20,703 bases of DNA from UBA11889 sp002313255 (GTDB lineage Bacteria; Pseudomonadota; Gammaproteobacteria; Pseudomonadales; Azotimanducaceae): assembly GCA_913045265.1 (NCBI GenBank), contig CAJWQX010000048.1:1-20703 (forward strand). Reading direction: 5' to 3'. Numbering within the stretch: position 1 is the first letter of the stretch; each line of letters opens with the position of its first letter. Shown piece after piece: positions 14,398 to 20,703 of the stretch. Both the position numbers and the translations under genes were made by a program. The notes below the pieces were generated by a model. That model was not told the origin of the DNA, searched no databases, and saw only the letters and a program-made list of their open reading frames with translations.

Positions 14398-15759
14398 TCA
14401 ATATTTGTAGGAATCTGACTTAAAAGGGCCTTCCGTGCTCACGCTTATGTAGCTCGCTTGATTCTGGGTAAGTTGCGTAACGACGCCACCGAATCCCTCG
14501 ACCATTAGTTGGGCGACTTCCTCGTCAAGTTTTTTTGGCAGCACCTCGACACTGACGGGCGCGCGCTGGGTTGCGGTTTGGTTGGCCCATCCTTGCTCGT
14601 ATAAATGCATTTGCGCGAAGACTTGGTTTGCGAACGAACCGTCCATGACTCGCGATGGGTGTCCCATCGCGTTGCCTAGGTTTACCAACCGTCCCTCGGA
14701 CAGAAGAATGATGTAATCGCTGGGATTTTCACTCCGAAATATCTGATCCACCTGATCTTTGACATTTTGCCACCGCCAAGATTCACGCATGTACGCCGTA
14801 TCGATTTCGTTATCGAAATGGCCAATATTGCAGACGATGGCCCCGGGTTTGATTGCTTCAAGCATCGCTGCGTCGCAAACGTTGGTATTTCCTGTGCAGG
14901 TAACAAGTAAGTCTGTTTCACCAAGGAGCCTGGTATCGATGTCGGCGGATTTGCCTGTGTTGATGCCGTTCAGGTATGGGGAGACGACTTCGTAACCGTC
15001 CATACACGCTTGCATTGCACAAATCGGATCGATCTCGACGATCCGAACGATCATACTCTCCTGCCTCAAACTCGCAGATGAACCCTTGCCGACATCTCCA
15101 TAACCGATGACGAGGGCTCGCTTACCGGCCAACAGCATATCCGTACCGCGTTTGATTGCATCGTTGAGGCTGTGTCGACAACCGTATCGGTTGTCATTTT
15201 TTGACTTGGTTACGGAGTCGTTGACGTTGATCGCTGGAACTTTTAATTCGGCGTTTTCTAGCATCTCGACAAGTCTGTGGACACCGGTCGTGGTTTCTTC
15301 GCTAATTCCATGAATGTGTTCAAGCATCGCAGGGTATTTTTCGTGGATCATCTTGGTCAGATCGCCGCCATCATCGAGCAGGAGGTTTGCATCCCATGGC
15401 TCGCCGTTAACGAGAATGGTTTGTTCCAGACACCAATCGTATTGATCTTCCGTTTCGCCTTTCCACGCGTACACTGGCACGCCGTCCCGAGCCATGGCTG
15501 CGGCCGCATGGTCTTGGGTGGAAAAAATGTTGCAAGACGACCAGCGGACTTCCGCCCCGAGCTCGCAGAGTGTGCGAATCAGCACGGCGGTCTGGATGGT
15601 CATGTGTATACACCCAATAATCTTGGCGCCATCCAACGGCTTTTGAGACGCGTATTTGCGCTGAAGCGCCATCAGCGCTGGCATTTCATTCTCTGCTAGG
15701 GCTATCTCTTTGTTCCCGAAATCGGCCAATCCGATATCGGCCACTTTGTAGTCAGACAT
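14398..15759 (-). CDS. ahcY: Adenosylhomocysteinase (S-adenosyl-L-homocysteine hydrolase)
   Basis: This enzyme splits S-adenosylhomocysteine, the product of all SAM-dependent methylations, into adenosine and homocysteine with a bound NAD; it is cytosolic and tetrameric. The 453-residue sequence is full length. It has CIHMTIQTAVLIRTLCELGA (50-69), WSSCNIFSTQDHAAAAMA (73-90), the SEETTTGVHRL loop (153-163), NVNDSVTKSKNDNRYGCRHS (178-197), the NAD site VIGYGDVGKGSS (217-228), CNIGHFDNEID and the C-terminal Lys-Tyr pair, with Lys and Tyr contributing to the NAD site of the neighbouring subunit in the family. The internal insertion of the long proteobacterial form is present. The ATG is preceded by GGGAAACC. 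No metF or metK is adjacent, and the leader holds hairpins listed separately. Confidence 0.97.
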   Translation of the reverse strand: MSDYKVADIGLADFGNKEIALAENEMPALMALQRKYASQKPLDGAKIIGCIHMTIQTAVLIRTLCELGAEVRWSSCNIFSTQDHAAAAMARDGVPVYAWKGETEDQYDWCLEQTILVNGEPWDANLLLDDGGDLTKMIHEKYPAMLEHIHGISEETTTGVHRLVEMLENAELKVPAINVNDSVTKSKNDNRYGCRHSLNDAIKRGTDMLLAGKRALVIGYGDVGKGSSASLRQESMIVRIVEIDPICAMQACMDGYEVVSPYLNGINTGKSADIDTRLLGETDLLVTCTGNTNVCDAAMLEAIKPGAIVCNIGHFDNEIDTAYMRESWRWQNVKDQVDQIFRSENPSDYIILLSEGRLVNLGNAMGHPSRVMDGSFANQVFAQMHLYEQGWANQTATQRAPVSVEVLPKKLDEEVAQLMVEGFGGVVTQLTQNQASYISVSTEGPFKSDSYKY

Positions 15760-15786
15760 GTGGTTTCCCGCTGTTCTTTTGCCGAA

Positions 15787-15832
15787 GGCCTCGGGGCGGT
15801 GAAAACTTGTTCAACCCGTCCTCAACGAGGCC
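15787..15832 (-). ncRNA. Long hairpin in the ahcY leader (possible cis-regulatory RNA)
   Basis: GGCCTCG at 15787-15793 and CGAGGCC at 15826-15832 are perfect 7-base complements across 32 bases, ending 27 bases before the ahcY ATG. A short alternative stem (CCGA with TCGG) would use the same bases, so the two could be exclusive. The conserved SAH-riboswitch boxes are not recognisable, so a ligand is not proposed. Confidence 0.35.
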
Positions 15833-15867
15833 GCGCATCCTAACATGGCCGCGTGTAACCAGATATC

Positions 15868-15890
15868 TGCCCGGCGGACAATTGCGGGCA
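15868..15890 (-). repeat. Second inverted repeat upstream of ahcY
   Basis: TGCCCG (15868-15873) and CGGGCA (15885-15890) are perfect complements with an 11-base spacer, about 110 bases before the ahcY start. It may be part of the leader or an operator; no transcription start is visible to decide. Confidence 0.3.
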
Positions 15891-16151
15891 AGGGTAAGGT
15901 TCGCGGGGGCTCATCTGGGTAAAGTGGGTCTCGCTGCGGATCACAAATTTCTAATCGAGTGCCACTAAGGAAGTCGAAAGCGTTCTCTGGCTGTAAAACC
16001 GATTACGGTCGTCGCAGGCATCCCTCAATACCGTTTTGTGATCGACAGCCCCCCTTCGTTGAGCCCGACATTTCTTGGACAAAACGTTCTTTGATGCGTA
16101 TCGTCCGGCGTTTTCCGTCGCGCTGGATACAGTTTAACTTGAGGTGAGTTT

Positions 16152-16493
16152 GTGAGACTGGCGTACCTGTTGTTGCCATTATTGTTGGGAGGTTGTGGGG
16201 AATCCACCGAACAAGCAGAAACCAACATCGGTAAAGAAACCTATCTTCGATATTGTTTCTCTTGTCACCAAGGGGGTGTTGCGGGCGCGCCTTCACTCGG
16301 GGATGTGGAATCCTGGGCTCCACGACTTGATAAGGGCAGGGAAGCGTTGTTGCAAAGCGTGATTGACGGGATCCCTCCTGCGATGCCCATCAGAGGATTG
16401 TGTAATTCCTGTTCGGATGAGGAGCTGGCGGCGTCTGTAGATTACATGCTCGATGCGGTCCGTGATGAAGCACGTGGCGCGGAGTCTCTCTGA
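16152..16493 (+). CDS. Cytochrome c5-like lipoprotein
   Basis: A 113-residue single-haem c-type cytochrome that should carry electrons on the periplasmic side of the membrane. Residues 1-15 form a lipoprotein signal with lipobox LGGC, so Cys15 would be lipidated. The haem is bound at CFSCH (35-39), and the sixth ligand is probably Met78 in PPAMPIRG. Cys84 and Cys87 in GLCNSCSDEEL reproduce the extra cysteine pair that marks cytochromes c5. The start is GTG at 16152, with AGGTGA just upstream. It stands alone: no oxidase or dehydrogenase gene is beside it, and it converges on the peptidase gene with 24 bases between stops. Its redox partner is unknown. Confidence 0.88.
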   Translation: MRLAYLLLPLLLGGCGESTEQAETNIGKETYLRYCFSCHQGGVAGAPSLGDVESWAPRLDKGREALLQSVIDGIPPAMPIRGLCNSCSDEELAASVDYMLDAVRDEARGAESL

Positions 16494-16517
16494 TACGCGC
16501 GTCGTACTGTTAGAGGC

Positions 16518-17648
16518 TCAGGCAGCTAGATCCTTTGCGATCCGGACGACGGCGTCTGCTATTCTGGTTATTCGATCCAAGTCGATACTGCGTGGCCACC
16601 TGTCATCGGGATGGTGAAACCAACGATTCGACCCAAGCAGGGATAGGTACTGCCCACCTTCATCGTAAATGTTGCAAGCTTCGCCGCCGGGCCTCACGCC
16701 AATGGAAGTGGACGAGCCCGGGCGGATGTCGACGGCTGCTAGATGAGTGATACCCATCGTACTAAGTTCATCGTTGGAAGGTTGAAATCGGAGAATTGAG
16801 TCGACGGCCGCAAGGTTTGCGCCCAGGTGAATCCACGCGTGAGCTGAGGCACCCAAATTCTTGTGCTCGCGCAGATAATGCTCAAGACCGGTGTGACCTA
16901 GTTCGTGTCCTGTGTTGGCGGTGAATTGAACGTTCCGCCGAGGGGGATTGGCCGCAAAGTGCCGAACGCAAGCCAACCAAGCGACAATGCCACCGGAACG
17001 CTCTGCAGTACAAGTCCACCAAGCGCTTTTTGGGGTCATGATCACGAGAGGTGCGAGGCTTGGATCCGTACCCCAAACGGTCGTTTGAACGTTGGATGCT
17101 TGAGTCGATTGTCGATCGATTTCGAAAGACATGCAGCCGGTGAGTCCGTTGGTAGCGGCTCTCATCAGATTATCTTTATGGCGCCCATCAACCTGCAGAA
17201 CGGGAGGTCCGTAAGGCCGAGAAAATTGATCCGCATTCAATAGGGACAACCCCTCGGTTCCACCTTCGGAAACAGCGACGATGCCCTGATGAAGATTCTT
17301 CTCTCGAGCTTGGAGCAACGCTTCCGTCCCGGGATGCCGGGCATTCGGACTGAACGTGGTAACGCCAATGCCTTTACCTATTGCCAGGGGGCAGAGCGGG
17401 GCTTCAACCAGAGGCGAAATCAAACAATCAAATAGTGGGACGCCATCAACGCATTGTTCGTCGATCGTCACCGAGCATTTCTGCGCGATAAGTCGATCGA
17501 AAGAAAAAGCGTCGATATGAGGGACTGCCCCTACGGCCGCAATTGCACTAGCGAGCCAAGCGGAGGTTGCGGCGTCTCCAGAACTACCCGTTCGGTGATC
17601 TAATATCTCATCCCACGCGGTTATGTCATCTTGGATCGTGTGTTGCAC
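16518..17648 (-). CDS. M28-like metallopeptidase, divergent
   Basis: A 376-residue protein resembling M28 aminopeptidases: an N-terminal helical part (HRTGSSGDAATSAWLASAI, 18-36), a PA-like insert (about 50-170), and the catalytic-domain segment APLVIMTPKSAWWTCTAERS (199-218), GGIVAWLACVRHF, VQFTANTGHELGHTGLEHYL (240-259), and FHHPDDRW (344-351). Canonical M28 enzymes bind two zincs with H-D-E-D-H. Here the first motif (HxDS) reads MTPKS, and the bridging Asp position reads Glu in AERSGG. The HELGH (248-252), His274 and the C-terminal His-His remain. It could bind one metal, act differently, or be inactive. No signal peptide is seen. The start is GTG with no clear ribosome site. Confidence 0.75.
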   Translation of the reverse strand: MQHTIQDDITAWDEILDHRTGSSGDAATSAWLASAIAAVGAVPHIDAFSFDRLIAQKCSVTIDEQCVDGVPLFDCLISPLVEAPLCPLAIGKGIGVTTFSPNARHPGTEALLQAREKNLHQGIVAVSEGGTEGLSLLNADQFSRPYGPPVLQVDGRHKDNLMRAATNGLTGCMSFEIDRQSTQASNVQTTVWGTDPSLAPLVIMTPKSAWWTCTAERSGGIVAWLACVRHFAANPPRRNVQFTANTGHELGHTGLEHYLREHKNLGASAHAWIHLGANLAAVDSILRFQPSNDELSTMGITHLAAVDIRPGSSTSIGVRPGGEACNIYDEGGQYLSLLGSNRWFHHPDDRWPRSIDLDRITRIADAVVRIAKDLAA

Positions 17649-17796
17649 TGGCCCGGCAAGTTTTATCGAGGCCGTAAGGTTACCTCGACTGGTGCGAAAG
17701 GGAACTGCAGTTGGTTACGCTGCATCTCCTATTCGTAAGTAATCAGCAGGCATAATGCGTGTAATCGATCGGAAGGCTAATTCGCGGGCCTGTTAA

Positions 17797-19068
17797 ATGA
17801 CGAATAACCAGGCGGTAAAGGAAATTATAGATCCCGTGAGCGCTCGTAGCACGCGGGGTCCAAGGGCGCGAAGGTGGATGGCGTGGGTCAACAAGGGATT
17901 GGCTGCGGGTATCCACCGGGGCGTTTTTGACACACTTTTCGATCGGGAAGAGCTCTTGGACGGAGCGAGCAGGGCGACAGGGTTTCAAGATTTTGGTTCG
18001 CTGGATTTCATTGAACCCCTCGATCTCTTGCTGGAGGGATTCGACCAAACTTCCGCGCTCAACCCGGTGGGGCGGCTCGCAGCTAGGTGGTACCTGATGA
18101 GCCTCTTGTGCAACCGTTTGCGGCTGGAAGCAATGTGGCAGAACGATCCGTGTATTGTTTCGGAGACGCTTCGCGGGCCGATCTTTATTCTCGGTTTGCC
18201 GCGAACCGGGTCGACGATGTTACATGAGGCGTTAGCGCTTCATTCAGCTGTGCGCACACCGCGCTTTTGGGAGTCAACTTTCATTCCTAAACGCGACCCT
18301 ATGGATTTTGGTCGGGTTGTTGCCTCAGCGGGACAGATCACCATTGTTAATCGGATGGCCCCGAATTTGAAGGGCATTCATCGACTCGGCGCACGACTGC
18401 CACATGAATGCGTAACCATCCAAGCTCACGCCATGCGTAGTATCCAATTTCATACGGCACACCGCGTTTCGGCATACAACCGGTGGTTACAAACATGCGA
18501 TTGGGAACCGGCGTATCGCTGGCACGCACGGTATCTGAAAGTTCTCCAATGTGGTGGGGACGAGGCGCGCTGGTTGTTAAAGGCACCCGGCCATATGCTC
18601 GGCCTGAGCGCGTTGAATCGGGTATATCCCGATGCGAAATTCATCCAGTTACATCGTGATCCAGTGGAAGTCATCCCATCCATGGCAAGTCTTTCGGTCG
18701 CACTCAGAAGTGCTTTCAGTGAGGTGGTGGATGAATGGGAAGTAGGTCGTGACACTGCCGATCAGTGGAGTAGGGGACTAGCGAACACCCTTCAACAACG
18801 AAAACAAAATGCTGGTCTGGACGCCCGGTTCATCGATGTTAATTACAAGGATTTACTGAGCCAGCCCGTCAACGTTGTACAGCGGATTCTCGAATTTATG
18901 GGATTGCCGAATACAACTAGTTTCGAAGGGATGTTGGAGCGTTATCTAGTGCGCAACGCAAAAGGGCGGCATGGAAGTCATACATACAGCTTGGAACGCT
19001 TCGGATTTGAACAAAGCAACTTAGAAAATCGTTTCTCTGAATATCGAGCCGAGTATCTTCGGATGTAG
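17797..19068 (+). CDS. Sulfotransferase family protein
   Basis: A 423-residue protein of the PAPS-dependent sulfotransferase superfamily (Sulfotransfer_3-like), which transfers sulfate to an alcohol or amine on a small molecule, sugar or protein. The 5'-phosphosulfate loop is FILGLPRTGSTMLHEALALH (130-149), the central conserved segment is ARWLLKAPGHMLGLSALNRVYP (257-278), and the 3'-phosphate motif is LHRDPVEVIPSMASL (285-299). No signal peptide or membrane helix is evident. A region of about 120 residues precedes the P-loop, common in this bacterial subgroup. The ATG at 17797 has no strong ribosome site. Neither PAPS-making genes nor an obvious acceptor pathway is nearby, so the acceptor is unknown. 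Confidence 0.87.
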   Translation: MTNNQAVKEIIDPVSARSTRGPRARRWMAWVNKGLAAGIHRGVFDTLFDREELLDGASRATGFQDFGSLDFIEPLDLLLEGFDQTSALNPVGRLAARWYLMSLLCNRLRLEAMWQNDPCIVSETLRGPIFILGLPRTGSTMLHEALALHSAVRTPRFWESTFIPKRDPMDFGRVVASAGQITIVNRMAPNLKGIHRLGARLPHECVTIQAHAMRSIQFHTAHRVSAYNRWLQTCDWEPAYRWHARYLKVLQCGGDEARWLLKAPGHMLGLSALNRVYPDAKFIQLHRDPVEVIPSMASLSVALRSAFSEVVDEWEVGRDTADQWSRGLANTLQQRKQNAGLDARFIDVNYKDLLSQPVNVVQRILEFMGLPNTTSFEGMLERYLVRNAKGRHGSHTYSLERFGFEQSNLENRFSEYRAEYLRM

Positions 19069-19560
19069 ACGCTGGCCGCTACTCGAGGTGATGACCGAGA
19101 AATGCGTATCTAGTGGCTCGCGAAGCACGGCGGCAGAAGTATGGCCTGGGTTCTCGTCCACCCGTTGCCAGCTCTGATCGTCAACATTGCAAGGCGCTAC
19201 TTCGAGCCCGGTGTAGGGTACGAGGCAACGGCTGGGCCGCCCGTTTATCCTTCAATCTTGACCGGATGGGTGAAATCGCCAAAATCTAGATGAGAGGTCG
19301 ATACCAAAATCGACCATCATGGGCGACTCCGCCGATTGATCAAATGTCCGCCTTCGGGGTCGGAAGCAAACGAAACGCCGGAGGAAGTGTCTCCTTTGTG
19401 CCAGAAGCCGCTATGGCCCCAAACTCAATTCATTTTCAGCCAAAAAGACAAACGACGAGCGTGAATGACTGGCTGAAGACGATCCCGCCCGCTTCGATAT
19501 CTAACGACGATTCATGCACGTAGTCACGACGTACGTTGCGGAGTGATCAGCTCGCTGAGA
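19069..19560. other. Gene-poor stretch between the sulfotransferase and katG genes
   Basis: This 492-base stretch has no gene I can support. On the + strand a 77-codon frame (19290-19523) runs without a ribosome site or a recognisable family; the antisense frame in the same place has three stops, yet shows protein-like phrases (ESSLDIEAGGIVFSQSF, SIGGVAHDGRFWYR). Either strand could be a decayed gene or a fragment of a repeat family. The perfect inverted repeat at 19296-19315 lies in it. It also marks the change towards higher GC. Confidence 0.4.
19296..19315. repeat. Perfect inverted repeat in the gene-poor stretch
   Basis: GGTCGAT (19296-19302) and ATCGACC (19309-19315) are exact complements with a 6-base loop (ACCAAA). 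It could be an operator, a small hairpin or part of a mobile-element remnant; there is no T-run. Confidence 0.45.
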
Positions 19561-20703
19561 TCAGGCGAGGTCGAAGCGATCGAGATTCATGACCTTGTCC
19601 CACGCAGCGACGAAGTCACGCACAAACGCTTGCTGCGAGTCGTCGCACGCATATACCTCCGCGATAGCTCGGAGCCGGGAGTTCGAGCCGAAGACGAGAT
19701 CGACGGCGGTACCAGTCCACTTGACCTCGCCCGTCCCTTGATCGTGTCCCTCGAACACGCCTTCGGATGTACCGGACGTTTGCCACCCCGTGCTCATGTC
19801 GAGCAGGTTCACGAAGAAATCGTGGGTCAACGTCTCGGGACGCTCGGTGAAGACGCCTAGTTCGGACTGCCCGACGTTGGCATTCAAGACGCGCATGCCG
19901 CCGACGAGCACCGTCATCTCAGGAGCGGTCAGCGCCAGCATATGTGCCCGATCCACCAACAGCTCCTCCGCGGGTCTCGTGTGCCCGTTTGCGAGATAGT
20001 TGCGGAACCCGTCTGCAGTCGGTTCGAGCGCGGCAAATGAATCCACGTCGGTTTGCTCCTGCACCGCGTCCGTGCGCCCAGGCGAGAACGGAACCTTCAC
20101 GTCGTGCCCGGCGTTCTTCGCGGCTTGCTCGACAGCTGCGCACCCGCCCAGAACGATCACGTCGGCGAGCGAGACCATCTTCCCGTCGGACTGCGAGCCG
20201 TTGAATTCCTTTTGAATCTCCTCCAGGGTCGGCAGCACCTTCTCGAGTTCGGCCGGCTGGTTGACATCCCAATCCTTCTGCGGCGCGAGGCAAATACGTG
20301 CCCCGTTCGCTCCGCCGCGCTTGTCGGTGTCCCGGAACGTTGCTGCCGAGGCCCAGGCGGTCGAGACCAGCTGGGAAATAGACAGTCCTGATCCGAGGAT
20401 CTTTCCCTTGAGGGCAGCGATGTCTTGCTCCCCAATCAATTCATGAGTGACGTCGGGGACCGGGTCTTGCCACAACAACGGCTCCGCAGGAACTAACGGG
20501 CCGAGACACCGCGTGCGGGGCCCCATATCGCGGTGCGTCAACTTGTACCATGCCCTGGCGAAGGCGTCTGCGAACTCCTCCGGATTCTCGTGGAAGCGCT
20601 TTGAGATCGGCTTATAGATCGGGTCCATCCTGAGCGACAGGTCGGTGGTGAGCATGGTGGGGGCGTGCGTCTTCGACGGATCGTGAGCATCCGGCACGGT
20701 GCC
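19561..20703 (-). CDS. katG: Catalase-peroxidase KatG, C-terminal half (5' end outside window)
   Basis: KatG is a haem enzyme that removes hydrogen peroxide. The frame is open to the window edge and reads through the GTG at 20697 as an internal valine (GTVPDAHDPS), so the gene is cut there. The visible 380 residues are the C-terminal, peroxidase-like repeat, which lacks the active-site haem: PDAHDPSKTHAPTMLTTDLS, DPIYKPISKRFHENPEEFAD, ARAWYKLTHRDMGPRTRCLG, VPAEPLLWQDPVP, WASAATFRDTDKRGGANGAR and FGSNSRLRAIAEVYACDD. The catalytic Trp-Tyr-Met residues lie outside. Selected lines count 62-68% GC, above the rest of the window, so recent acquisition is possible. The end is intact, with stop TGA at 19563-19561. 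No regulator is in view. Confidence 0.96.
   Translation of the reverse strand, partial: GTVPDAHDPSKTHAPTMLTTDLSLRMDPIYKPISKRFHENPEEFADAFARAWYKLTHRDMGPRTRCLGPLVPAEPLLWQDPVPDVTHELIGEQDIAALKGKILGSGLSISQLVSTAWASAATFRDTDKRGGANGARICLAPQKDWDVNQPAELEKVLPTLEEIQKEFNGSQSDGKMVSLADVIVLGGCAAVEQAAKNAGHDVKVPFSPGRTDAVQEQTDVDSFAALEPTADGFRNYLANGHTRPAEELLVDRAHMLALTAPEMTVLVGGMRVLNANVGQSELGVFTERPETLTHDFFVNLLDMSTGWQTSGTSEGVFEGHDQGTGEVKWTGTAVDLVFGSNSRLRAIAEVYACDDSQQAFVRDFVAAWDKVMNLDRFDLA

Larger units (their letters stand above)
15760..16151. promoter_or_regulatory. Intergenic region holding the ahcY leader and the cytochrome promoter
   Basis: The two flanking genes are divergent. The left part (15760-15900) contains two hairpins that would sit in the ahcY leader. 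In the right part, TTGGAC (16075-16080) and TATCGT (16099-16104) on the + strand, 18 bases apart, are a weak candidate promoter for the cytochrome gene; AGGTGA at 16142-16147 is its ribosome site. Short open frames on both strands here overlap each other and resemble no family I know, so no gene is called. Confidence 0.4.

Noticed and set aside
15277..15699. 140-codon antisense frame inside ahcY
   Set aside because: It overlaps strongly conserved AhcY motifs; no ribosome site or family pattern supports it.
15760..15960. SAH riboswitch ahead of ahcY
   Set aside because: Looked for the conserved boxes on the - strand and could not align them; only general hairpins are present.
16893..16907. 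HELGH in the peptidase as a classical HEXXH gluzincin/thermolysin site
   Set aside because: The flanking order (GHELGHTGL, then FHHPDDR) follows the M28 layout rather than an HEXXH family, so the match is likely incidental to the M28-like fold.
1..20703. CRISPR array, tRNA, rRNA, transposase or phage genes
   Set aside because: No regularly spaced repeats, no cloverleaf or rRNA-like stretches and no integrase or transposase motifs were noticed on reading both strands.

Overview
The window looks like chromosomal DNA of an aerobic gammaproteobacterium. The best taxonomic clue is the S-adenosylhomocysteine hydrolase, which has the long proteobacterial form with the SKNDN/YGCRHSLNDAIKR stretch familiar from Pseudomonas and Xanthomonas. 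A c5-type cytochrome and an aerobic-type CobT fit this. Genus cannot be read from the sequence. Hand counts on a few 60-base lines give about 47-53% GC for most of the window, and 62-68% in the catalase-peroxidase gene at the right edge.

Layout, left to right. (1) 1-2029, + strand: the end of a cobaltochelatase CobT gene, then a secreted PhoD-type phosphatase whose last codons contain a perfect hairpin with a T-run. (2) 2046-3863: a small ABM-domain monooxygenase on the - strand, and divergent from it a two-gene + strand unit, a NUDIX hydrolase and a beta-propeller protein resembling glycosidases. (3) 3892-12322, - strand: a seven-gene run with gaps of at most 22 bases or overlaps. It reads, in transcription order, MoxR-type AAA+ ATPase, CoxE-type VWA protein, then a complete oligopeptide ABC importer (binding protein, two permeases, two ATPases). 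One permease carries a fibronectin type III domain inserted in its first periplasmic loop. (4) 12609-14357, + strand: a family III CoA-transferase and an FMN-binding pyridoxamine-phosphate-oxidase-like protein. (5) 14398-15759, - strand: ahcY, with a hairpin-rich leader. (6) 16152-19068: a c5-like cytochrome lipoprotein (+), an M28-like peptidase with altered metal-ligand motifs (-), and a sulfotransferase-like protein (+). (7) 19069-19560: a stretch with no convincing gene, then the C-terminal half of katG (-), cut by the window end and richer in GC than the rest.

How the genes may work together. The clearest unit is the - strand run. The five opp genes form one importer that should take up peptides. 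The MoxR/VWA pair just upstream is of a type known to act as an AAA+ chaperone with a metal-dependent adaptor, and could be co-expressed with it. Elsewhere the window is a mosaic of short metabolic units: methyl-cycle (ahcY), CoA-ester metabolism, redox proteins and hydrolases. I saw no phage, transposase, CRISPR array, tRNA or rRNA. The most unusual features are the fibronectin-bearing OppC and the MoxR-VWA-Opp arrangement. I found no clear-cut new multi-gene defence or biosynthetic system.
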